NCBI RefSeq assembly: GCF_019803445.1
Contig: NZ_CP081844.1
Span: 124,001-188,000, forward strand
Source of the DNA: Caenibius sp. WL
GTDB lineage: Bacteria > Pseudomonadota > Alphaproteobacteria > Sphingomonadales > Sphingomonadaceae
Direction: 5' to 3'
DNA length: 64,000 nt
A program made the position numbers and the translations under genes. Positions 50,674 to 58,684 of this stretch are shown in pieces; the stretch's first letter is position 1, and each line of letters starts with the position of its first letter. Below the pieces are notes generated by a model that searched no databases, was not told the origin of the DNA, and worked only from the letters and a program-made list of their open reading frames with translations.

Positions 50674-52974
50674 CTAGAAGTCGTAGCGTGCGGAAACGCC
50701 GAACGTGCGCGGCGCACCGATAGTCTTGACAGTGTAGCCCAGCCCCGCCCCGGCCACGCTCACCCCGCTGGTATAGTACTTTTCCTTGCCGATATTACGC
50801 ACCCAGCCGGCCAGACTGAGGCGAGTTCCCATGACATCGTTCCATTCCAGCCGGGCATTGAACACGGTGTAGCCGGGATTGACGCCTTCAGGCCGGATGT
50901 TGTCGTCCGAGATCTGCACTTTGGACTGCGAATAGACATCGCCCGACAGAGCCAGTTCGCCCCCATCGCCCCCCAGCGGATAGCGGAAAGTGGCGCTGGC
51001 GCCGCCGCTGTTCTTCGGCACGTTGGCAAAGGGATAGTCCGAACGGTCCTGCACCGCGCCGCCGACGATCGGCACATCCCAGTTCTTATACTTGGCATCA
51101 GCTAGGCTGTAGTAGCCGCGCAGGGTGATGGCCGGGATCGGGTTCCAGGTCGCATCGATTTCCACCCCTTTGACCTTGGCCTTTGCCGCATTGACGACAT
51201 TGGTGATCAGGATCGTGTTGGGAGCGACGCCGACGGTCTGCGTCTGTGTGCGCTGGATATCCTTGTAGTCCTGGATGAAGCCCGCGATGTTGGTGCGCAG
51301 CTTGCCCACCGCGCCCAGATCCCAGTCCGCTTTCAGCCCCAGTTCGTAATCGGTCACGATTTCGGGCTGATAGGGGATATATTGCGAAGGCAGGTTGGCG
51401 CGCTGGTTGATCCCACCCGAACGATAGCCCTTGCGGGTGACGAAATAGACGAGGCGCGAAGGGTCGATCTGCCAGTCGATGCCCAGCGTATAGGTCGGTT
51501 CCTTGTGGCGGTATTTGCCGGTCCGTTCGCACGGGCTGATCGGCACGCCGCCGAGATCGGCCGAAAGCAGCGCGCAATTGCCGCTGTTATAGGCGATCCG
51601 GGTCATTTCACGCTGATCCCAGGTGTAGCGCACGCCCGCGGTGAGCGAGAGCCCTTCCACCCCCGGCACGTGGAACGTTCCCTGCGCGAAGAGCGACTGG
51701 CTCTTGTTCTTCACATGGGCCACCCCTTGTGCATCCTGCAGGAAGACCGGGCGGTAGTCGAGCAGGGTGTCCTGGATTTCCTGTCCGCTTTCCTTGAACA
51801 CATAGGCGCCGCCGATGAAATCCAGCGCACCGAACTTACCGACCAGTTGCAGTTCGTCGCTGTATTGCCGCCCGCGCAGCGCGACGCGGCCTTCGTACAT
51901 CTTCTGCTCGGTCCCGTCGAAATCGAACGGCACGTCGGACTTCACGAACCGATAGCCGAAGATGTTCTTGATCGAAACATCGTCGCTCAGCTCGAACACC
52001 GTGGTGTTCTCCACGCCGAAGGTCTTCACCCGCGCGGTCTTGCGGCCGAATGCCGTGCGCACGGTGCGGAACCCTTCGTTCTGGCTGGCCGCGAATTCGG
52101 CCAGCGCCGGCACGCCCAGCGTATAGTTGGCCAGATTGGGGCGGGCGTTGAACAGCTTCAGCGCCGAGCCGTTTTCCGTCGCCTTGAAATTGTTGACGAA
52201 CAGGGTGTTGGTGATCCGGTCGCCAAGATTGGCCTTCACCCCCAGCCGCAGCGACCAGTTGTCGGCATCGTCGAAGCCGATCCCGCTGTTCACTTCCCTG
52301 GTATAGCCGTTGTGGGTGTAGCGGCGGCCGGACAGGCGGATCTGCAGGTCATCCGAAACCGGCACGTTGAGCGCGCCCTCGAACGACCACAGGCCGTAAT
52401 TGCCCGCCTCGACCACGCCATAGCCCTCGAACTGGTCGGTCGGGGCCTTGGGCACGATCAGCACCGCACCGCCGGTCGAATTGCGCCCGAACAGCGTGCC
52501 TTGTGGCCCTTTCAGCACCTGGACGGAGGCCAGATCGTACATCGCCCCGTTCACGCCATGCGCACGCGCCTGCACCACATCGGCGAAATAGACCGCCACC
52601 GAGGGGTCTTGCGCGAAGAGCGGTTCGAACTGCGACTGCGCGCGGACCACGAAACGCGGGATGTTCGCGCCGAATGCGGTCGGCATGATCTGGATCGCGG
52701 GGACCTTGGTCGTCAGGTCGGACAGCGTGACGATCGACTGCCGGGCCAGATCTTCGCCCGATATCGCCGTCACCGCGACGGGAACTTGCTGCAGCCGCTC
52801 CTCGCGCCGCCGTGCGGTCACGATGATATCGTCGGCCGATGTCATGATGCGTTGCGTTTCCGCCGGGGCGGGCGCGGCATCCTGGGCGAACACCGGGTCC
52901 GCCAGGGCCAGTGCCAGAATGCTGCCGCCCGCGGCCAGAACCAGCCGCCGTGGCGTGATTGTCATCGATGTCAT
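50674..52974 (-). CDS. TonB-dependent outer-membrane receptor
   Basis: A 766-residue receptor for active import across the outer membrane. Signal peptide to about residue 30 (ADPVFAQ), then the TonB-box region and plug with DDIIVTARRREERLQQVPVAVTAISGEDL, the usual sphingomonad form, and LKGPQGTLFGRNSTGGAV. The barrel follows and ends in the aromatic terminal strand GVSARYDF. AGGAGAG lies six bases before the ATG. It starts 55 bases after a sugar-acid dehydratase gene on the same strand and may be co-transcribed, so its ligand may be a sugar acid or a plant-derived or steroid-like compound. Ligand cannot be read from sequence. Confidence 0.92.
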   Translation of the reverse strand: MTSMTITPRRLVLAAGGSILALALADPVFAQDAAPAPAETQRIMTSADDIIVTARRREERLQQVPVAVTAISGEDLARQSIVTLSDLTTKVPAIQIMPTAFGANIPRFVVRAQSQFEPLFAQDPSVAVYFADVVQARAHGVNGAMYDLASVQVLKGPQGTLFGRNSTGGAVLIVPKAPTDQFEGYGVVEAGNYGLWSFEGALNVPVSDDLQIRLSGRRYTHNGYTREVNSGIGFDDADNWSLRLGVKANLGDRITNTLFVNNFKATENGSALKLFNARPNLANYTLGVPALAEFAASQNEGFRTVRTAFGRKTARVKTFGVENTTVFELSDDVSIKNIFGYRFVKSDVPFDFDGTEQKMYEGRVALRGRQYSDELQLVGKFGALDFIGGAYVFKESGQEIQDTLLDYRPVFLQDAQGVAHVKNKSQSLFAQGTFHVPGVEGLSLTAGVRYTWDQREMTRIAYNSGNCALLSADLGGVPISPCERTGKYRHKEPTYTLGIDWQIDPSRLVYFVTRKGYRSGGINQRANLPSQYIPYQPEIVTDYELGLKADWDLGAVGKLRTNIAGFIQDYKDIQRTQTQTVGVAPNTILITNVVNAAKAKVKGVEIDATWNPIPAITLRGYYSLADAKYKNWDVPIVGGAVQDRSDYPFANVPKNSGGASATFRYPLGGDGGELALSGDVYSQSKVQISDDNIRPEGVNPGYTVFNARLEWNDVMGTRLSLAGWVRNIGKEKYYTSGVSVAGAGLGYTVKTIGAPRTFGVSARYDF

Positions 52975-53029
52975 GTGGCCCTCTCCTTTGTTCGCGTTTC
53001 GCTTTTGATTTTCAACGCTTCATCACGTG

Positions 53030-54745
53030 TCAGTGCGCGGGCGGGACCTGCGCCCCCCGCCGCCCTTTCAAAAAGTCGAAATCCGCCCCCTTGTCCGCCT
53101 GCTCGACATGCGCGGTGTAAAGGTCGGCGTAACCGCCCGTGTAGACGGGCGCCCAGCTGCGCGGGGCAGCCCGCTTGCGCCGCTCAAGTTCGGCATCGGG
53201 CACATCGAGGAGAAGCCGCCGGGCGGACACGTCGAGTTCGATGATGTCGCCATCCTCGATCAGGCCAATCGGCCCGCCCGCCGCCGCTTCGGGTGCGGCG
53301 TGGAGAATGACGGAGCCCCCCGATGTCCCGCTCATCCGCGCATCGGACAGGCGCAGCATGTCTGTCACGCCCTGCTCCAGCAACTTGCGCGGAATCGGCA
53401 AGCTGCCCGCTTCGGGCATGCCCGGATAGCCACGCGGCCCGGCCCCGCGCAGGATCAGCACGCTGTCCGCCGTCACCGGCAGCGCAGGATCGTCGATCCG
53501 CGCCTTGAGATCGGCCACCCCGTCGAACACCACTGCCGGACCGCGATGGCGCTGCAGTGCCGGATCGATCGTCGCCAGCTTGATTACCGCCCCATCGGGG
53601 GCAATGTTGCCGCGCAAGACCGCCACCCCTCCTTCCGGCTTCAAAGGTTTGGCAAGCGGGCGAATGACATCGTCGTTCCAGTTGCGCACGCCAGACAAAG
53701 TGTCCGCCAGTGTTCCGGTAATTGTCGCTGCGTTGCCATCGATATGCCGCCCCAGTTCCCGCAAGATCGCCGCCACGCCGCCTGCGTAATAGAAATCCTC
53801 CATCAGATAGGCGCCGCCCGGCATGATGTTCGCCAACAGGGGAATATCGCGGTTGAGCCGGTCGATATCGTCCAGCGTCAGGGAGATTTCCAACCGCCCG
53901 GCAATCGCCAGCAAATGGATGACGACATTGGTCGATCCGCCCAGCGCCGCATTCACGCGTAACGCGTTCTCGAAGCTCGCCCGGGTGACGATGGACGACA
54001 ACGGCCGTTCCGCCTCCACCAGACCGACAATTGCGCGCCCGGTTTCCCGCGCCAGCATCTGCCTGCGCGAATCCACGGCGGGGATCGCTCCGTTATCCGG
54101 CAAGGCCAGCCCCATCACTTCCATCGCCGCCGCCATGGAAGAGGCCGTACCCATGGTCATGCAGGTGCCTGCGGAGCGCGAAATACCCGCTTCGGCCGAA
54201 AGCATCTCGTCAAGGCCCATACGGCCCGCCCGGACATCGTCCGCCATCGTCCACAGGCTGGTGCCCGAACCGATATTGCGCCCCTGAAACTTGCCGTTGA
54301 GCATCGGCCCGCCCGAAACGACTGCCGTGGGCAAATCCACGCTGGCCGCGCCCATGACCATTGCCGGGGTCGTCTTGTCGCAACCGCACAGCAGCACCAC
54401 GCCATCCACCGGGCTGGCACGGAGCGATTCCTCCACCTCCATGCTGGCAAGATTGCGGTAGAGCATGGTCGTCGGCCGCATGACCGTTTCGCCCAAGGAC
54501 ATGACCGGAAATTCGAACGGCACCCCGCCGGCTTCGAGCACGCCATATTTCACATGCTGGGCCAGATCGCGCAAATGCGCGTTGCATGGCGTCAGTTCCG
54601 ACCAGCTGTTGCAGATGCCGATAACCGGGCGCCCGTCAAACACGTCGCCCGGGAGCCCCTGATTGCGCAACCAAGCCCGATGAATCAAGCCCGTCGTACT
54701 TTCGAGGCCAAACCATTCAGCCGATCTTCTGCGGATCGTCACCAC
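53030..54745 (-). CDS. IlvD/Edd-family dehydratase, sugar-acid type
   Basis: A 571-residue iron-sulfur dehydratase. The three cluster cysteines are C54 (WSELTPCN), C122 (LLCGCDKTTPA) and C195 (SAGTCMTMGTASSM), the arrangement seen in L-arabinonate and D-xylonate dehydratases with a [2Fe-2S] cluster; RSAEWFGLE at the N-terminus is also their mark. It removes water from a 2,3-dihydroxy acid. The start is one of two adjacent GTG codons (54745 or 54742) with AAGGGA upstream. Divergent from an SDR gene, upstream of the TonB receptor. It is less likely to be the biosynthetic IlvD, which belongs to another subgroup. Confidence 0.85.
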   Translation of the reverse strand: MVTIRRRSAEWFGLESTTGLIHRAWLRNQGLPGDVFDGRPVIGICNSWSELTPCNAHLRDLAQHVKYGVLEAGGVPFEFPVMSLGETVMRPTTMLYRNLASMEVEESLRASPVDGVVLLCGCDKTTPAMVMGAASVDLPTAVVSGGPMLNGKFQGRNIGSGTSLWTMADDVRAGRMGLDEMLSAEAGISRSAGTCMTMGTASSMAAAMEVMGLALPDNGAIPAVDSRRQMLARETGRAIVGLVEAERPLSSIVTRASFENALRVNAALGGSTNVVIHLLAIAGRLEISLTLDDIDRLNRDIPLLANIMPGGAYLMEDFYYAGGVAAILRELGRHIDGNAATITGTLADTLSGVRNWNDDVIRPLAKPLKPEGGVAVLRGNIAPDGAVIKLATIDPALQRHRGPAVVFDGVADLKARIDDPALPVTADSVLILRGAGPRGYPGMPEAGSLPIPRKLLEQGVTDMLRLSDARMSGTSGGSVILHAAPEAAAGGPIGLIEDGDIIELDVSARRLLLDVPDAELERRKRAAPRSWAPVYTGGYADLYTAHVEQADKGADFDFLKGRRGAQVPPAH

Positions 54746-54846
54746 AGAATCCCTTTATGAAATCTGGCCATTCTCCCACTTACCCCCTTATTTATATAGG
54801 GTTTTCATTTATTCCGTTTGCACGAGAATGTATTTTAGCACTCTAT

Positions 54847-54875
54847 TTGTCAACCAGGATTACAATTCGTATAAC
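54847..54875 (+). promoter_or_regulatory. Promoter of the SDR/quinone-reductase/luciferase-like operon
   Basis: TTGTCA (54847-54852), a 17-base spacer, TATAAC (54870-54875). The minus strand has a perfect TTGACA across 54853-54848, so -35 boxes of the divergent dehydratase and SDR operons overlap. ACCAG/CTGGT arms flank the spacer and -10 region. Confidence 0.6.
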
Positions 54876-54946
54876 TGGTCCATCAGGGCGGGATTAAAAT
54901 CGTGCAGCCCGGCACACGCGGACAGAACGAAGGGAGCGACACCAGG

Positions 54947-55681
54947 ATGCCCATTGCATTGATCACCGGGGGTGGGACCGGGATTGGCCGTGCTGCCGGC
55001 GTGGCACTGGCCGGGATCGGCTATACCGTGGTGCTTGCAGGCCGCCGGCCGGAACCGTTGGAGAGTGCCGCGGCGGATATCTCGGGGGCCGTGGCCAGAA
55101 CCGCAGATGTAAGCGATTTGTCTTCGGTAGACGCGCTGTTTTCCTTCATTGCGCAACGGTTTGGACGGCTCGACCTGCTGTTCAACAACGCCGGGACAGG
55201 CATGATGCCAAGCCCGATCGAGGATATTCCGCTGGCAGACTGGCAAAGCGTGATCGACGTGAATGTCACCGGCGCCTTCCTCTGCACCCAGCACGCCTTC
55301 GCCCTGATGAAGCGGCAGGACAGACCCGGCGGGCGGATCATCAACAACGGCTCGATCTCCGCCCATGTCCCTCGCCCCCTGTCTACTGCCTACACGGTCA
55401 GCAAACATGCGATAACCGGGTTGACGAAGTCTACATCGCTTGAAGGGCGACGGTACAATATCGCCTGCGGCCAGATCGATATCGGCAATGCCGCCACGGA
55501 TCTGACGCAGGCCATGCATACCGGCGTCCTTCAGGCCGATGGGCGGGTGGCCCAGGAGCCGACCATGGCGGTCGAACTGGTCGGCCAGTGCGTGGCGCAG
55601 ATGGCGAGCCTGCCGCTGGACGCCAATGTCCAGTTCATGACCGTGATGGCCACCGCCATGCCCTTTATCGGGCGCGGCTAA
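54947..55681 (+). CDS. Short-chain dehydrogenase/reductase
   Basis: A 244-residue SDR with GGGTGIG (8-14) for NAD(P), NNAG at 80-83, and active-site Y149 and K153 (YTVSK) with S136 or S138 before them. It should oxidise or reduce an alcohol/ketone. It is the first gene of a rightward operon with the quinone-reductase-like and luciferase-like genes. Start 54947 has GGGAG ten bases upstream; a GTG fifteen codons earlier is less likely. Confidence 0.88.
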   Translation: MPIALITGGGTGIGRAAGVALAGIGYTVVLAGRRPEPLESAAADISGAVARTADVSDLSSVDALFSFIAQRFGRLDLLFNNAGTGMMPSPIEDIPLADWQSVIDVNVTGAFLCTQHAFALMKRQDRPGGRIINNGSISAHVPRPLSTAYTVSKHAITGLTKSTSLEGRRYNIACGQIDIGNAATDLTQAMHTGVLQADGRVAQEPTMAVELVGQCVAQMASLPLDANVQFMTVMATAMPFIGRG

Positions 55682-55684
55682 GGT

Positions 55685-56716
55685 ATGGGCCACCGGACAG
55701 AGCCGCCCTTCCCTCTCATGCATGCAATTGCCATTGCCGGCTATGGCGGACCGGATCGCCTGCAACTGACGCAGCGGCCAAGGCCCTCCCCGGGGCCGGG
55801 AGAGGTGCTGATTGCCGTGCACGCCGCCGGGGTCAACCGGCCCGACATTCTCCAGCGGCAAGGCCAGTATCCGCCGCCGCCGGGCGCATCCGACATTCCC
55901 GGGTTGGAAGTCGCCGGGGTGGTCGCGGCCACCGGCCCCGGCGTGCCATGGCCTGTTCCGGGCGACCGCGTCGCTGCGCTGGTCACAGGTGGCGGCTATG
56001 CCACGCACTGCATCGCAGAAGCCGCGCTGTGCCTGCCTATGCCCGCCAGCATGGACATGACGCGGGCTGCCGCCATACCCGAAAACTGGTTCACCGTATG
56101 GGCGCATCTGGTGCTTTTCGCCGGGCTGCGCGCGGGGGAAAGCGTGCTGATCCACGGCGGAAGCAGCGGGATCGGTCTCGCCGCCATCCAGCTTGCGCAA
56201 GCACGCGGCGCACGAATCTTCACCACCGCCGGCACATCCGACAAGGTCGCTCGGCTGAACCGCATGCCTTCCGTCACCGCAATCCCCTATCGCGAACAGG
56301 ATTTCGTCGAAGTCGTGCAGGACGCGACCGGCGGGCGCGGTGTCGATGTCATCCTCGACATGGTCGGCGGCCGTTATCTCGCCCGCAATATCGCTGCGGC
56401 GGCTCCCGACTGCCGTATCGCGCTGATCGCCGCGATCGACGGGCTGGTTGCCGACGGCATCCGCATCGACCGCATCATGACCCACCGCATCACGATCAGC
56501 GGCAACACGCTGCGCGACAAGCCCATCGCCTACAAGGGCGCCATCGCCGCCGCCCTGCGGGAAATGGCCTGGCCCCTGTTCGAGCAGGGAGCGGCAGGGC
56601 CGATCATCGATCGCACATACCCGCTGGCGCAGGCGGCAGAAGCCCACAAGCGCATGGAAACCTCCGCCCATTTCGGGAAACTCGTTTTGACAATTGACAA
56701 CCCGGTTGACGATTGA
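55685..56716 (+). CDS. NAD(P)H:quinone oxidoreductase of the zinc-free MDR family (PIG3/QOR-like)
   Basis: A 343-residue medium-chain reductase without zinc ligands. It has AAGVNRPDILQRQGQYPPPPGAS, the PIG3-type substrate loop, and GGSSGIGLAAIQLAQ for NADPH. It should reduce a quinone or alpha,beta-unsaturated carbonyl. The ATG at 55685 comes four bases after the SDR stop; a second ATG at 55718 begins the conserved part (MHAIAIAGYGGPD) and may be the true start. Confidence 0.86.
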   Translation: MGHRTEPPFPLMHAIAIAGYGGPDRLQLTQRPRPSPGPGEVLIAVHAAGVNRPDILQRQGQYPPPPGASDIPGLEVAGVVAATGPGVPWPVPGDRVAALVTGGGYATHCIAEAALCLPMPASMDMTRAAAIPENWFTVWAHLVLFAGLRAGESVLIHGGSSGIGLAAIQLAQARGARIFTTAGTSDKVARLNRMPSVTAIPYREQDFVEVVQDATGGRGVDVILDMVGGRYLARNIAAAAPDCRIALIAAIDGLVADGIRIDRIMTHRITISGNTLRDKPIAYKGAIAAALREMAWPLFEQGAAGPIIDRTYPLAQAAEAHKRMETSAHFGKLVLTIDNPVDD

Positions 56717-56784
56717 CTGACAAAGGGATAGCTTCACCGGCAGATAAGGAACGGCACACCCGTCCGCGAGCAGGAGAGCGATCT

Positions 56785-57981
56785 ATGCCCACCCTCGAAA
56801 AAAGCGCGCTGCAATTCGGCGCCTTCATGGCCCCCTATCACGCCAATTTGAGCAAGAGCTTCCATCTGTCGCTGCATCGCGACCTTGAACTGTGTGAGTA
56901 TCTTGATCGGCTGGGTTTCGATGAGGTGTGGATGGGCGAACACCATTCCGCCGGGGTGGAAGTGGTCGCCTCTCCTGAGATATTCATCGCCGCAGCGGCC
57001 GAGCGGACCAAACACATCCGCTTCGGAACCGGCGTGATCTCGTTGCCTTATCACAATCCGCTGATGACGGCGGATCGCATTATCCAGCTCGACCACCAGA
57101 CAAGGGGGCGGGTGATGTTCGGCTTCGGCCCCGGCGCCCTCCCCTCGGATGTCCACATGATCGGGCGAGCGCAGACCGAACTGCGCGAGAACATCATGCA
57201 AGGCTTCGATGCCCTGCTGCCGCTGCTGCGCGGTGAAACGGTTTCGATGAAGACGGATCACTGGACCTTGCAGGACGCCCGGTGCCATGTCCTGCCCTAC
57301 ACCCGGCCTATGCCGAAAATCTTCATGTCATCCGCGGTATCGCCCGGCGGCCCCCGTATCGCGGGCACGTACGGGCTGGGCCTGCTTTCGGCTACCACCT
57401 CATCTGATGCCGCCTTCAACGCGCTGCAAGCGGCATACGACATATGGAACGAGGCCGCCGCGCAGCATGGGCAGACGATCAACCGGGCCGACTGGCGCGT
57501 GGTAGGCAACTTCCACATCGCCGAAACGCGCGAGCAGGCGCGCCAGAACGTCCGCCATGGGCTGGGCCAGTGGCTGGAATATTTTCAGCGGGTGGCGACA
57601 TTCCCGGTGGCCAAGCCCGGCGCCCACCAGGCGACGCTGGACGAACAGATCGACGCGATGATTGCCCAGCACACAGTTATCGGCACGCCGGACGATCTTA
57701 TCGCGCGTATCGACCGCTTGTGGGAACAATCCAACGGCGGGTTCGGCGTCCTGCTCGACTGCGCGCACAACTGGGCGGATTTCCCGGCCACCAAGCGCCA
57801 TTACGAACTGATGGCGGAATATGTCATCCCGCATATCCAGCGCCGCAACCAGTCACGGCGCGATAGCTGGGATTGGGCCGAAGCCAACCATGCGGTGGGC
57901 ATGGAGGAACGGGATAAAGGCGTGGCCAAGGAATACCAGCTTTGGGAAAAACAGCGCCAAGCAGGGCTTCAGAAGACCTGA
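56785..57981 (+). CDS. LLM-class oxidoreductase, limonene 1,2-monooxygenase-like
   Basis: A 398-residue luciferase-like enzyme resembling LimB and related terpene monooxygenases: FGAFMAPYHANLSKSFHLSLHRDLELCEYLDRLGFDEVWMGEHH, then RFGTGVISLPYHNPLMTADRIIQLDHQTRGRVMFGFGPGAL-like barrel strands; each is split here only for description. It would use FMNH2 to insert oxygen into a terpenoid-like or ketone substrate. AGGAG lies eight bases before 56785. Last gene of the operon; a U-rich terminator follows. Confidence 0.85.
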   Translation: MPTLEKSALQFGAFMAPYHANLSKSFHLSLHRDLELCEYLDRLGFDEVWMGEHHSAGVEVVASPEIFIAAAAERTKHIRFGTGVISLPYHNPLMTADRIIQLDHQTRGRVMFGFGPGALPSDVHMIGRAQTELRENIMQGFDALLPLLRGETVSMKTDHWTLQDARCHVLPYTRPMPKIFMSSAVSPGGPRIAGTYGLGLLSATTSSDAAFNALQAAYDIWNEAAAQHGQTINRADWRVVGNFHIAETREQARQNVRHGLGQWLEYFQRVATFPVAKPGAHQATLDEQIDAMIAQHTVIGTPDDLIARIDRLWEQSNGGFGVLLDCAHNWADFPATKRHYELMAEYVIPHIQRRNQSRRDSWDWAEANHAVGMEERDKGVAKEYQLWEKQRQAGLQKT

Positions 57982-58041
57982 ATCCTGCGATAACCGGCTC
58001 CTCCGCAGTGTCCAGACCCCTTTGCGGACATGCGAAGAACG

Positions 58042-58071
58042 AATAGCGCGCCCATCGCATGGCGCGCTATT
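58042..58071 (+). terminator. Intrinsic terminator of the SDR/LLM operon
   Basis: Perfect 11-base stem AATAGCGCGCC / GGCGCGCTATT with 8-base loop, followed by TTCTTG, 60 bases past the luciferase-like stop. Confidence 0.75.
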
Positions 58072-58104
58072 TTCTTGCACTCAGGCCCCTCTACACAGGC
58101 AGGG

Positions 58105-58635
58105 CTAGGATTTCTCTTCCAGCGAATAGACGGTAGAAGGGGCGGCAAAGGGATCTTTCGCCTGCGTGCCCTTGCGGGCCCGCTTGGGGTCGGCCACCGG
58201 CACGTTGGTCAGAGCCTCCATCACTTCGGCCCAGATTTCCATCTTTTCCCTGCCGACCGCTTCGGCCACTTCATAGAACAGGCGATGCTGGCAATCGTCG
58301 AGCACCGCTTCGAAGCGGCGCCCCGCAGGGGTGAGCTTGACCGATTTCGCCCGGCGATGCAGCGGATCGGTTTCCACCTGCACCAGCTTGGCCTTGAGCA
58401 GCCCCTGGATGGATTTGTGCAGGGCCTGCTTGGATGTGCCGTTGCGGTTGGCGAGTTCGCTGAGGCTGCGTGCCACGCCGCGGCTCAAGGTATCCAGCAC
58501 ACGGTGATGGTTGCGCCATAATCCGCGCCGCACCAGCAGGGCATCGGACTCCTTCGTGACATTCATCAGCCCGAAAAAGAGCAGCAACACGTAACGTTCG
58601 ATATCATCCTTGGAAACGGGCGGAATGGTGGACAA
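58105..58635 (-). CDS. MarR-family regulator
   Basis: A 176-residue winged-helix regulator (HTH at about 55-90: SLSELANRNGTSKQALHKSIQGLLKAKLV-like pattern, wing RRAKSVKLTPAGR). The C-terminal tail of some 35 residues is not part of the MarR core. The start is TTG at 58635 with AGGAAGAG upstream; no closer ATG preserves the first helix. It is the last gene of the leftward aldolase/ACAD/ligase operon, 49 bases after the ligase, and probably controls it. Confidence 0.82.
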   Translation of the reverse strand: MSTIPPVSKDDIERYVLLLFFGLMNVTKESDALLVRRGLWRNHHRVLDTLSRGVARSLSELANRNGTSKQALHKSIQGLLKAKLVQVETDPLHRRAKSVKLTPAGRRFEAVLDDCQHRLFYEVAEAVGREKMEIWAEVMEALTNVPVADPKRARKGTQAKDPFAAPSTVYSLEEKS

Positions 58636-58684
58636 AGTCTCTTCCTAATGTCGCTGAACAGTTGGGATTATACGGGACATTTTT

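Noticed and set aside
51382-53244. 620-codon rightward frame opposite the TonB receptor
   Set aside because: Shadow; the receptor has signal peptide, plug, barrel and terminal aromatic strand.
54860-56737. 625-codon leftward frame opposite the SDR and quinone reductase
   Set aside because: Spans two genes with clear motifs on the other strand and has no ribosome site.
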